From assembly GCF_024398015.1 (NCBI RefSeq), contig NZ_CP073747.1, forward strand, positions 1 to 64,000: a stretch of DNA of 64,000 nt. The letters are read 5' to 3'. The first letter of the stretch is position 1. Each line of letters opens with the position of its first letter. The notes beneath the pieces were generated by a model, which saw only the letters and a list, made by a program, of their open reading frames with translations, made no database searches and was not told the DNA's origin. The position numbers and the translations under genes are program-made. Origin of the DNA: Kordiimonas sp. SCSIO 12610. Lineage in GTDB: Bacteria; Pseudomonadota; Alphaproteobacteria; Sphingomonadales; Kordiimonadaceae. This document shows positions 29,632 through 37,179 of the stretch, one piece after another.

Positions 29632-30388
29632 TAACATGCATTACTACACGTTTGGCATATTTTCGGGCTGTGTGATTTTGGCAATTATATATACGTTTAT
29701 TAATAAACTGGGCATCATCGACTGGGTATATGCGCATGAGACTTTGTCGGGCTCATTCATTGCTGCATTTGCTGCTGCTTGCACTGTTTACATTATCAAC
29801 AAACAAATCCAGCAAACGCAGTCTATTGAAAATACTCGCAGAAAAAACAAATTGGATGCCGAAAGAGCCGTATTACCACATGCATTATCTGAGCTGACTG
29901 ATTACGCTAAAAACTCATTAGAACTAAGTAAACGAATGGCCAAAGGTGAAAACTTTCATCCTCAGCGTACGAACCTTCCACATGTGGCAATTGCTACATT
30001 AAAAAAATGTATTGAGTTCGCCCCATCACCTGAAAAAGAAAAGATGGCTTTTATTCTTAATGAACTACAAGTAGATCAGTCACGTAAACAGCGTGAATGC
30101 AAAAATTATCGGGGCAATTCTGGCTATTTAAATACTATAATTAATAGTAAGAAAAAACCCGGACAACATCTTAGCTCATATTTTTCTTCTTCGTACAAAT
30201 GTATCAATATATTATTGATCGTCGACGAATTATGGTATTTTGCCCGCGCCACAAATAAGGATGAAATAGACAAAGTTAGAGAACCTAGAAATCAAAGAGT
30301 TCATTGGTATTTTCGCCCTGCAGAATCCGAATGGCAACACTTTATAACCCGTTTAGAAACAATTGTCGGTGAAATTGGTCCAATCTAA
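29624..30388 (+). CDS. Unrecognised membrane protein
   Basis: About 254 residues, start taken as GTG 29624, with GCGGAG seven bases upstream inside the VOC gene; ATG 29636 is an alternative without a ribosome site. Two hydrophobic N-terminal segments (FGIFSGCVILAIIYTFI and SGSFIAAFAAACTVYII) are followed by a charged, probably helical region (NKQIQQTQSIENTRRKNKLD) and a mixed cytoplasmic domain with the stretch SYKCINILLIVDELWYFA. I recognise no family. The gene is visibly A/T-richer than its neighbours, mainly at 30001-30300. Its stop overlaps the aroA stop by four bases. Confidence 0.7.
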   Translation: MNNNMHYYTFGIFSGCVILAIIYTFINKLGIIDWVYAHETLSGSFIAAFAAACTVYIINKQIQQTQSIENTRRKNKLDAERAVLPHALSELTDYAKNSLELSKRMAKGENFHPQRTNLPHVAIATLKKCIEFAPSPEKEKMAFILNELQVDQSRKQRECKNYRGNSGYLNTIINSKKKPGQHLSSYFSSSYKCINILLIVDELWYFARATNKDEIDKVREPRNQRVHWYFRPAESEWQHFITRLETIVGEIGPI

Positions 30389-31710
30389 TCCAAAACCTCC
30401 AAAGCAGCACCCAAGCCATTCATTAAATCAATGAAGCTTGGGAAACTGGTTTGAATGGGTGTTGCGTCATCAATGGTAATTGGCTTTTCTGCTTTTAGGC
30501 CTAAAACAGAAAAGCTCATGGCGATGCGGTGATCAAGATGGGTTTGAACCACACCGCCACCAGGTACCTTGCCGTCATTGCCGTGGATGACCAATCCATC
30601 CTCTAATTCCTCGACGGCAACACCGTTTGCCTGTAACCCCGCCGCCATAACACCGAGACGATCAGACTCTTTCACGCGAAGTTCCTCAAGCCCTGTGAAG
30701 CGACTAATACCGTTTGCTGTTGCTGCCGCACAGAAAATCACAGGGAACTCATCGATCATCGTTGATGGATCAACTGGAAGGTCATGAATCGCCTGCAAAT
30801 CGGCCGCTTTAACATGCAGGTCACCAACTGGTTCACCGCCCAGCATCCGCTCATTCTCGATGGTGACATCCGCGCCCATCGCACATAAAACAGGGATAAC
30901 GCCTGTACGAAGGGGATTAAGGCCAACATTTTTAATCAGAACATCCGATCCTTCTGCAATCGATGCCGCGACAAGCGGAAACGCACTTGAGGATATATCG
31001 CCCGGGACTTCCAGTGTAATTGGTTTTAACTCCGCCTCGCCCCTGATTGTAACCGTTCGGCCATCTGCATGATCATCGACCTGAATATCCGCACCCATCG
31101 CGCTTAACATGCGTTCTGTGTGATCCCGCGTTGCGACCGATTCGTGCAACGTGGTGATACCAGGGGTGTTTAAACCCGCTAAAATCACGGCGGATTTTAC
31201 CTGCGCACTGGCAACCGGGCTCGTATATTCAATTGGCAAAGGCATACCGGTACCCTTGATACTGACCGGCAGATAAGTACCATCTCGTGCCTCTATCTCA
31301 GCACCAAATTCCGAAAGGGGACTGATTACGCGCCCCATAGGCCTGCTGCGCAGCGAATCGTCGCCTGTCATCAACACCTGAATATCATGGCTCGCCATTA
31401 AGCCCATTAATAGCCGGGTTGACGTCCCAGAATTTCCCATATCGATTATATTATCTGGTGACTTTAGGCCACCAACGCCAACACCGAATATTTCCCAGTG
31501 ACCATCACCCAACCGATTTATCGTAGCGCCCATGGCCCGCATGGCCTCGGCTGTTGCAAGCACATCCTCGCCCTCCAACAAGCCGAAAACCTCACTTCTT
31601 CCAACAGCAAGCCCCGATAGCATTAAAGCCCGATGAGAAATTGATTTATCGCCAGGTACCTTAATTTCGCCCTTTAATGGAGCGTTACATGATGAAATAA
31701 GCTGCGGCAC
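30385..31710 (-). CDS. aroA: 3-phosphoshikimate 1-carboxyvinyltransferase (EPSP synthase)
   Basis: Shikimate-pathway enzyme joining PEP to shikimate-3-phosphate. 441 residues. Substrate residues K22, S23 and R27 occur in PGDKSISHRALML; GNSGTSTRLLMGL and LRVKESDRLGVMA are further signatures. The G-N-S-G-T-S-T loop with Ala-rich neighbours may place it in class II, but I did not align it. It is divergent from the TIGR02300 gene and normally would run straight into cmk; here two opposing genes intervene. Confidence 0.95.
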   Translation of the reverse strand: MPQLISSCNAPLKGEIKVPGDKSISHRALMLSGLAVGRSEVFGLLEGEDVLATAEAMRAMGATINRLGDGHWEIFGVGVGGLKSPDNIIDMGNSGTSTRLLMGLMASHDIQVLMTGDDSLRSRPMGRVISPLSEFGAEIEARDGTYLPVSIKGTGMPLPIEYTSPVASAQVKSAVILAGLNTPGITTLHESVATRDHTERMLSAMGADIQVDDHADGRTVTIRGEAELKPITLEVPGDISSSAFPLVAASIAEGSDVLIKNVGLNPLRTGVIPVLCAMGADVTIENERMLGGEPVGDLHVKAADLQAIHDLPVDPSTMIDEFPVIFCAAATANGISRFTGLEELRVKESDRLGVMAAGLQANGVAVEELEDGLVIHGNDGKVPGGGVVQTHLDHRIAMSFSVLGLKAEKPITIDDATPIQTSFPSFIDLMNGLGAALEVLD

Positions 31711-31801
31711 AATAAAAATCCGTTTAATAATTAGGTCTTCACGTCACTATTGCTTTGACAGACGCGCGTGATCATGGCAAGCCATGCGCCGAATTCTTTG
31801 C

Positions 31802-31823
31802 AATCGCTATAGTGATAGCGATT
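31802..31823. promoter_or_regulatory. Perfect inverted repeat upstream of the TIGR02300 gene
   Basis: AATCGCTAT-AGTG-ATAGCGATT, nine perfect pairs with a 4-bp centre, in the gap between divergent aroA and the TIGR02300 gene, ending 26 bp before the latter's ATG. It may be an operator or a 5'-leader hairpin. No regulator is suggested by the neighbours. Confidence 0.4.
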
Positions 31824-31849
31824 TACGTGAAATGGGCAAGGAGAGAAAA

Positions 31850-32167
31850 ATGGCAAAAGAAGAATGGGGCACAAAGCAAACCTGCCCGAAATGTGGAACA
31901 CGCTTTTACGACCTTCAAAATGATGATCCGGTAACATGTATTGAATGTGGCCACGAGTGGAAACCGGAACCAATTTTGAAAACCAAGCAACCAATTGTTG
32001 CTGAAGAAAAAGCTGAAGATCAGAACGAAGAAGCTACTGAAGCAGATACTGATGACGATCTGGATATCGATGATGATGACGTTCTTGGTGATGTTAGCTT
32101 AGATGATGACGACGACGAAGAAGTTGCTGGCATCGTTGACACCAAAATGACACCCTCAGACGAATAA
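31850..32167 (+). CDS. TIGR02300 / FYDLN-acid family protein
   Basis: 105-residue alphaproteobacterial protein of unknown function. It begins with a zinc-ribbon-like CPKCGTRFYDLQNDDPVTC..C arrangement containing the diagnostic FYDLN-like segment (here FYDLQ), and its second half is a low-complexity Asp/Glu tail (about residues 50-100). ATG 31850 has a near-perfect AAGGAGAG ribosome site; the frame is open from 31784 but that extension is not credible. Its place next to aroA, with tRNA-Ala downstream, is typical of the class. Confidence 0.9.
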   Translation: MAKEEWGTKQTCPKCGTRFYDLQNDDPVTCIECGHEWKPEPILKTKQPIVAEEKAEDQNEEATEADTDDDLDIDDDDVLGDVSLDDDDDEEVAGIVDTKMTPSDE

Positions 32168-32183
32168 TCGCTGATAAATAAAC

Positions 32184-32219
32184 TTGCACGAAATATTCTG
32201 TGTTTTATATTTCGTGCAA
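32184..32219 (+). terminator. Hairpin after the TIGR02300 gene
   Basis: A 13-bp perfect stem (32184-32196 with 32207-32219) and a 10-nt loop lie between the TIGR02300 stop and tRNA-Ala. No T-run follows, so termination would need a factor; it may also separate the tRNA transcript. Confidence 0.55.
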
Positions 32220-32258
32220 CCTGTCGGGTACTTGCGTAACTGAACAGTACCTGATTAT

Positions 32259-32334
32259 GGGGCCGTAGCTCAGCTGGGAGAGCGCTTCGCTGGCAGCGAA
32301 GAGGTCGTCGGTTCGATCCCGATCGGCTCCACCA
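32259..32334 (+). tRNA. tRNA-Ala (anticodon GGC)
   Basis: 76 nt with a full cloverleaf. The acceptor stem GGGGCCG pairs with CGGCTCC (one G-T), the D arm is GCTC...GAGC, the anticodon stem CTTCG/CGAAG encloses loop CTGGCAG with GGC at 32292-32294, and the T arm is GTCGG-TTCGATC-CCGAT. The 3' CCA is encoded. Confidence 0.97.
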
Positions 32335-32381
32335 AACGTCACAATTCATGAAAACAAAAAACAGATCCGAATTCTGTATCC

Positions 32382-33281
32382 TCAGCCGCCCTCATATTTG
32401 GAAAAATCGAGCGTCAATAAGTCTGCAAACCGATTGACGGCGACCGAATTTGACCGACCTGTCAACTGCGTTAGTTGCAGCACGGGCCTGGCAACATCAC
32501 GGGTGCTAACGGTAACAGAGGTCATTTCAGGCAAAATAATGCTATCGGCATGATCGAAGCCCATTTCAAAACCTATGGCTTCATTGGCCGCAATTTCATC
32601 ACGAGCAAATAATAGTTCACTTTCCACCGCCGGACGAAGTTTAATCCCATGCTTGGATGCAGCAGCGTCCAGGTGAGCGCGCAGAAAACCATTTCGCGGC
32701 ATAATAAGCGGGAAATAAATCAGATCATTTATCCGAATTTCCTGTTTGGTTGCCAAGCTATGCTCGGGGGCCATGATCGCATTTATAAATAACGGTGCGG
32801 TCGCAACCGGATGCAGTATAGGGTCTGCTTTGGGGTTCAATACATAAGCGAGATCAATCTCATACTCGCTCAACATATCCACCATACTATCGCCGTCAGC
32901 GCGTATGATCTCAAAGTTAACACGTTGATGTTCTTTACGGTAAGCAGCGATTGCGGCCGATAATTTGGCACCCGGCAAATCATATTCAACACCAATCCGA
33001 ATGTTACCCCATCGTTCACCCTTTAAATCCTCAATTACAGAGCGCACACGCTCCAAATCAGCAATCTGCCGCCGAGCGTGCTGAATGAACAATTCCCCTG
33101 CTGCACTCAGTCTGACCCCTTTGGCTGTACGATCAAAAAGTGGGGCTCCAAGCTCGTCCTCCAAAGCCAATAGCCTGCGATTAAGCGCAGACGGTGTGAT
33201 CGCTATCCTTTCAGCGGCACGACGTATTGAACCCGCACGGGCAATATTATCCACAAGTTCAAGTGTAAACTGGTGTCGCAT
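32382..33281 (-). CDS. LysR-family transcriptional regulator of the nir locus
   Basis: 299 residues: N-terminal winged HTH (IRRAAERIAITPSALNRRLLALEDELGAPLFDRT, about residues 17-50) and a periplasmic-binding-like effector domain. The frame is open to a GTG at 33326, but a dyad operator spans 33301-33331, so I choose ATG 33281 (MRHQFTLELVDNIARAGSIR), which also fits LysR length. It is divergent from nirB and probably controls it and itself. The effector (nitrite, cyanate or another N signal) is unknown. Confidence 0.88.
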   Translation of the reverse strand: MRHQFTLELVDNIARAGSIRRAAERIAITPSALNRRLLALEDELGAPLFDRTAKGVRLSAAGELFIQHARRQIADLERVRSVIEDLKGERWGNIRIGVEYDLPGAKLSAAIAAYRKEHQRVNFEIIRADGDSMVDMLSEYEIDLAYVLNPKADPILHPVATAPLFINAIMAPEHSLATKQEIRINDLIYFPLIMPRNGFLRAHLDAAASKHGIKLRPAVESELLFARDEIAANEAIGFEMGFDHADSIILPEMTSVTVSTRDVARPVLQLTQLTGRSNSVAVNRFADLLTLDFSKYEGG

Positions 33282-33300
33282 TTCTCGATCGCATCCCAAT

Positions 33301-33331
33301 CTATAGTGGTGCATTTTCGGCAACACTATAG
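33301..33331. promoter_or_regulatory. Dyad operator between lysR and nirB
   Basis: CTATAGTGGTG (33301-33311) and CAACACTATAG (33321-33331) form an 11-bp inverted repeat with one mismatch and a 9-bp centre. It lies 20 bp upstream of the chosen lysR start and 95 bp before nirB. This size and place suit a LysR recognition site (T-N11-A-like dyad). A second, looser pair, ATCAAAAT (33332-33339) and ATTTTGAT (33393-33400), brackets the nirB leader. Confidence 0.6.
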
Positions 33332-33425
33332 ATCAAAATAAGCACGAGACGCAATCACTCAAATCCGTTTAACTCGTTTTGGGGCGAGAATCATTTTGAT
33401 GGTGCGACAAGTCGGAGTGAGCGGA

Positions 33426-35888
33426 ATGACAGATAAAACAAACAAGGAAAACCTTGTAATCATTGGAAACGGCATGGCTCTAGGCAAGATGCTGGAGCGC
33501 TTATTTGATATTGCGCCCAACCATTTCAATATTACAATTTTCAACGCGGAACCCCGCACCAATTACAATCGCATCATGTTATCACCCGTTCTCTCAGGTG
33601 AAAAATCATACGAAGATATTATTACCCACAATGACGATTGGTACAGTGAGCACCAGATCACTTTGCACAAAGGCACAAAAGTAACCGAGATCGATAGGCG
33701 AGCGAAAACCGTTACTGCAGACAACGGCATAACCACTGCATATGACAAGCTGGTTGTTGCAACGGGATCTAATCCTATCATTCTTCCTATCGAAGGTAGC
33801 GATCTTTCTGGTGTTTTAACATACCGTGATCTCGATGATGTCCAAGCAATGCTCGCTTTTGCCAAAAGCAAAAAATCTGCAACTGTTATTGGTGGTGGCT
33901 TGCTCGGCTTGGAAGCATCAGCAGGCCTGAAGGCTCAAGGCCTTGATGTAACCGTATTACACTTGATGCCAACCCTTATGGAGCGCCAACTAGATACGGC
34001 CGCAGGACACCTTCTTCAAAAAGCAATAACAGACCTTGGCATTAAAGTTATCACTGAGGCGAATACAAAGCGCATCCTCGAAAAAGACGGGCATGTATGC
34101 GGTGTTGAATTGGACGATGGCACAGTCATAAACTGTGATTTTACCGTTATGGCTATCGGCATCAGGCCCAATATCGCATTAGCTGAACACGCAGGCATTG
34201 ACAGAAATCGCGGCATAATTGTCGACGATATGATGCTAACATCCGATCCGGATATCTATGCGCTTGGTGAATGTGTTGAGCACCGCGGATTATCATACGG
34301 CCTGGTTGCCCCCCTTTATGAAATGGCTGACGTACTCGCAAAAAATCTTACTGGCACGGCCGCAAGCTACCAAGGCTCAGTAACAGCAACCAAATTGAAA
34401 GTAACCGGCATTGATCTATATTCAGCCGGAGATTTTTCTGACTCTGAGGGCCGCGAAGAAATCGTTCTGCGTGACGCATCAGCAAATATATATAAACGAC
34501 TTGTTCTTGAAGATAATCGTATTGTCGGTGTTGTGCTCTACGGAGATACGAGCGATGGCCCTTGGTTTTTTGATCTTCTCAAAAAACAAGCCTCGATCGC
34601 AGAAATGCGTGATACCTTAATCTTTGGCCAATCTTACCAAGGGGAAGGGATTGCAGATCCGCTTGCCGCTGTATTAACCCTCCCTGATGACGCAGAAATT
34701 TGCGGCTGCAACGGCGTTTGCAAGGGAGAGATTGTTGCAAACATTACCAAAAAAGGTCTAACAAACCTCGACGGGGTCCGCAGCCATACCAAAGCATCAG
34801 CGTCTTGCGGCACCTGCACAGGGTTGGTCGAGAAATTACTGCAGATTACATTAGGTGATACATACAATCCTGATGCGATCCAGCCGATGTGTAGCTGTAC
34901 CCATTTGGGCCATACCGAAGTCCGTCGCCTGATTAAATCCAAAGAACTGAAATCAATCCCAGAACTGATGCAAGCGCTTGAGTGGAAAACTTCTTGTGGC
35001 TGCGCCAAATGCCGGCCTGCGCTTAATTATTATCTCGTGAGCGATTGGCCAGATGAATATGCCGATGACTATCAATCACGTTTCATAAATGAGCGCGTTC
35101 ACGCAAACATTCAAAAAGATGGCACCTATTCTGTTGTCCCGCGCATGTGGGGCGGTATGACATCATCCAAAGAATTGCGGGCAATCGCGGATGTTGTCGA
35201 TAAATTCAATATCCCTGCTGTTAAATGTACGGGCGGTCAGCGGATCGATATGCTGGGCATTCAGAAAGAAGACCTGCCAGCCGTATGGGCTGACCTTGGA
35301 AAAGCCGGTTTTGTATCAGGTCAGGCCTATGCAAAGGGCCTTCGCACAGTCAAAACCTGTGTTGGCACCGATTGGTGCAGATTTGGAACACAGGATTCCA
35401 CTGGACTTGGGATCAAGCTCGAAAAATTCATGTGGGGTTCCTGGACGCCTGCTAAGCTTAAATTAGCGGTATCAGGCTGCCCGCGTAATTGTGCCGAGGC
35501 CACATGCAAGGATATCGGCATCATCTGTATCGATTCTGGCTATGAAATTCACTTCGCCGGTGCCGCCGGCATGGATATCAAAGGTACGGAAATTCTGGGT
35601 GTTGTCTCCACCGAAGAGGAAGTGATGGAACATGTCGTTGCCCTCACTCAAATGTACCGCGAACAAGGCCTCTATTTAGAGCGCATCTACAAATGGGCCA
35701 AACGTATCGGAATTGCCGAAATCAAAGAGCAGATCATGAACAATGCTCAAAAGCGCAAAGCATATTTTGAACGTTTTGTTTTCAGTCAAAAATTTGCACA
35801 GGTCGACCCATGGAGCGAACGCGTATCCGGCAAAGATAAGCACGAATTTAAACCTATGGCGCAGCTACCGCTCGTCGCTGCTGAATAA
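33426..35888 (+). CDS. nirB: Assimilatory nitrite reductase [NAD(P)H], large subunit
   Basis: Cytosolic flavo-sirohaem enzyme that reduces nitrite to ammonium; 820 residues from ATG 33426, preceded by GGAG nine bases upstream (the frame is open from a TTG at 33396). Order: FAD/NAD(P)H domain (VIIGNGMALG; VIGGGLLGLEA), BFD-like 2Fe-2S module (C426, C428, C461, C464), a second cysteine-rich CSC...CGCAKC segment typical of NirB, then the sulfite/nitrite reductase domain with sirohaem-4Fe-4S ligands C645, C651, C685 and C689. It heads nirB-nirD-FNT-kinase-cynS-porin. Confidence 0.96.
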   Translation: MTDKTNKENLVIIGNGMALGKMLERLFDIAPNHFNITIFNAEPRTNYNRIMLSPVLSGEKSYEDIITHNDDWYSEHQITLHKGTKVTEIDRRAKTVTADNGITTAYDKLVVATGSNPIILPIEGSDLSGVLTYRDLDDVQAMLAFAKSKKSATVIGGGLLGLEASAGLKAQGLDVTVLHLMPTLMERQLDTAAGHLLQKAITDLGIKVITEANTKRILEKDGHVCGVELDDGTVINCDFTVMAIGIRPNIALAEHAGIDRNRGIIVDDMMLTSDPDIYALGECVEHRGLSYGLVAPLYEMADVLAKNLTGTAASYQGSVTATKLKVTGIDLYSAGDFSDSEGREEIVLRDASANIYKRLVLEDNRIVGVVLYGDTSDGPWFFDLLKKQASIAEMRDTLIFGQSYQGEGIADPLAAVLTLPDDAEICGCNGVCKGEIVANITKKGLTNLDGVRSHTKASASCGTCTGLVEKLLQITLGDTYNPDAIQPMCSCTHLGHTEVRRLIKSKELKSIPELMQALEWKTSCGCAKCRPALNYYLVSDWPDEYADDYQSRFINERVHANIQKDGTYSVVPRMWGGMTSSKELRAIADVVDKFNIPAVKCTGGQRIDMLGIQKEDLPAVWADLGKAGFVSGQAYAKGLRTVKTCVGTDWCRFGTQDSTGLGIKLEKFMWGSWTPAKLKLAVSGCPRNCAEATCKDIGIICIDSGYEIHFAGAAGMDIKGTEILGVVSTEEEVMEHVVALTQMYREQGLYLERIYKWAKRIGIAEIKEQIMNNAQKRKAYFERFVFSQKFAQVDPWSERVSGKDKHEFKPMAQLPLVAAE

Positions 35889-35904
35889 CGAGCGGAGAAA
35901 CATC

Positions 35905-36243
35905 ATGAATGCAACAACAAAAAACTGGATACCAATAGGGTCATTGCTCGATATACCACGGCGCGGCGCACGCTGTGTGAAAAGCGGCGATACAACAATC
36001 GCCCTTTTCCGAACGCAGGATGATCAGGTATTTGCTCTAGAAGATAAGTGTCCGCACAAGGGCGGTCCACTCAGTAATGGCATCGTGCATGATGGCTGTG
36101 TCACCTGCCCATTACATAACTGGGTCATTTCACTCAGTAACGGTGAAGCACAAGGGGCCGATTCCGGCAAAACTGCTTCATACCCAATCAAAATGGATGG
36201 CGACACCATCCTTATTGACATCGTCAGCGCACGGTCTTCCTGA
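35905..36243 (+). CDS. nirD: Nitrite reductase small subunit (Rieske type)
   Basis: 112-residue partner of NirB with a Rieske-like fold. Unlike many NirD proteins, which lack the cluster ligands, this one keeps all four: C49 and H51 in KCPHKGGPL, C68 and H71 in CPLHNW, so it can bind a 2Fe-2S cluster. ATG 35905 follows GAGCGGAGAAA, 16 bp after the nirB stop; a longer frame from 35743 lies within nirB and is rejected. Co-transcribed with nirB. Confidence 0.93.
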   Translation: MNATTKNWIPIGSLLDIPRRGARCVKSGDTTIALFRTQDDQVFALEDKCPHKGGPLSNGIVHDGCVTCPLHNWVISLSNGEAQGADSGKTASYPIKMDGDTILIDIVSARSS

Positions 36244-36276
36244 CCAATCAACTCTTATCATTAAAAGGAAGCATTT

Positions 36277-37098
36277 ATGTCTTACTTAGCACCCACTGAA
36301 TTTGTCACCAAAATGATCGATGCCGGCGAAGCCAAAGTCTTCATGAGTACAAAAGATACCCTTATTCGCGCCTTTATGGCAGGGGCAATTCTGGCACTTG
36401 CCGCCGCATTTGCGATTACAATCACTGTCCAAACCGGGCAACCGCTCGTTGGTGCCGTTTTGTTTCCCGTTGGGTTTTGCCTTCTCTATCTTTTGGGGTT
36501 TGATCTCCTGACCGGTGTCTTCACGCTTGTTCCCCTCGCCTTAATGGATAAACGCCCAGGGGTGACAACCGGCGGTGTGCTTAGAAACTGGTGGTTGGTT
36601 TTCATTGGTAATTTTGGCGGTGCTTTTACGGTCGCGATATTCATGGCCATTATTTTCACCTTCGGATTCTCAGAGGCACCAAACGCAGTTGGCCAAAAAA
36701 TTGGAACAATTGGCGAAGGTAGAACTGTCGGCTACGCAGACCACGGGATAGCTGGCATGCTGACACTCTTTATTCGCGGTGTACTGTGCAACTGGATGGT
36801 TTCAACAGGTGTGGTCGCGGCCTTTATGTCAACATCAGTTTCAGGCAAGATCATTGCTATGTGGATGCCAATCATGCTGTTTTTCTACATGGGCTTCGAG
36901 CATTCAATCGTAAATATGTTCCTTTTCCCATCAGGTTTGCTTCTTGGCGGTAACTTCTCGGTGATGGATTACCTACTATGGAACGAAATTCCAACCGTTA
37001 TCGGTAACCTTCTTGGTGGTCTGACATTTGTGGGCCTGACACTATATTCAACCCACTATAAAACTGGTGCCAAACGCGTTCAGGCACCTGCTGAATAA
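36277..37098 (+). CDS. Formate/nitrite transporter (FNT) family channel, NirC-like
   Basis: 273-residue membrane protein with six spans. Family segments include FMAGAILALAAAFA, NWWLVFIGNFGGAF, FIRGVLCNWMV and GFEHSIVNMF with the central histidine. The nirBD context makes nitrite the likely substrate (NirC-like) rather than formate. AAAAGGAAG precedes the ATG. A pyrimidine-loop hairpin sits between this gene and the kinase gene. Confidence 0.92.
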   Translation: MSYLAPTEFVTKMIDAGEAKVFMSTKDTLIRAFMAGAILALAAAFAITITVQTGQPLVGAVLFPVGFCLLYLLGFDLLTGVFTLVPLALMDKRPGVTTGGVLRNWWLVFIGNFGGAFTVAIFMAIIFTFGFSEAPNAVGQKIGTIGEGRTVGYADHGIAGMLTLFIRGVLCNWMVSTGVVAAFMSTSVSGKIIAMWMPIMLFFYMGFEHSIVNMFLFPSGLLLGGNFSVMDYLLWNEIPTVIGNLLGGLTFVGLTLYSTHYKTGAKRVQAPAE

Positions 37099-37111
37099 AA
37101 GAGTTACTAAC

Positions 37112-37169
37112 GGCTGATTGCTCCACCCTCCCCTCCTCTCTCTCCTCAGAGCAATCAGCCAAACTTTTT
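37112..37169 (+). terminator. Intercistronic hairpin with a 25-nt G-free loop, then T-run
   Basis: A perfect 12-bp stem (GGCTGATTGCTC 37112-37123 with GAGCAATCAGCC 37149-37160) encloses a 25-nt loop made almost only of C and T with two A and no G, then AAACTTTTT. It lies 13 bp past the FNT stop and 19 bp before the kinase start. It may be an attenuator that lowers expression of the downstream genes, or a binding site for an RNA-binding antiterminator. Confidence 0.6.
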
Positions 37170-37179
37170 GTCGGAATCT

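Noticed and set aside
32040-32160. Low-complexity GAT/GAC/GAA repeat
   Set aside because: It encodes the acidic tail normal for the TIGR02300 family, not a microsatellite of interest.
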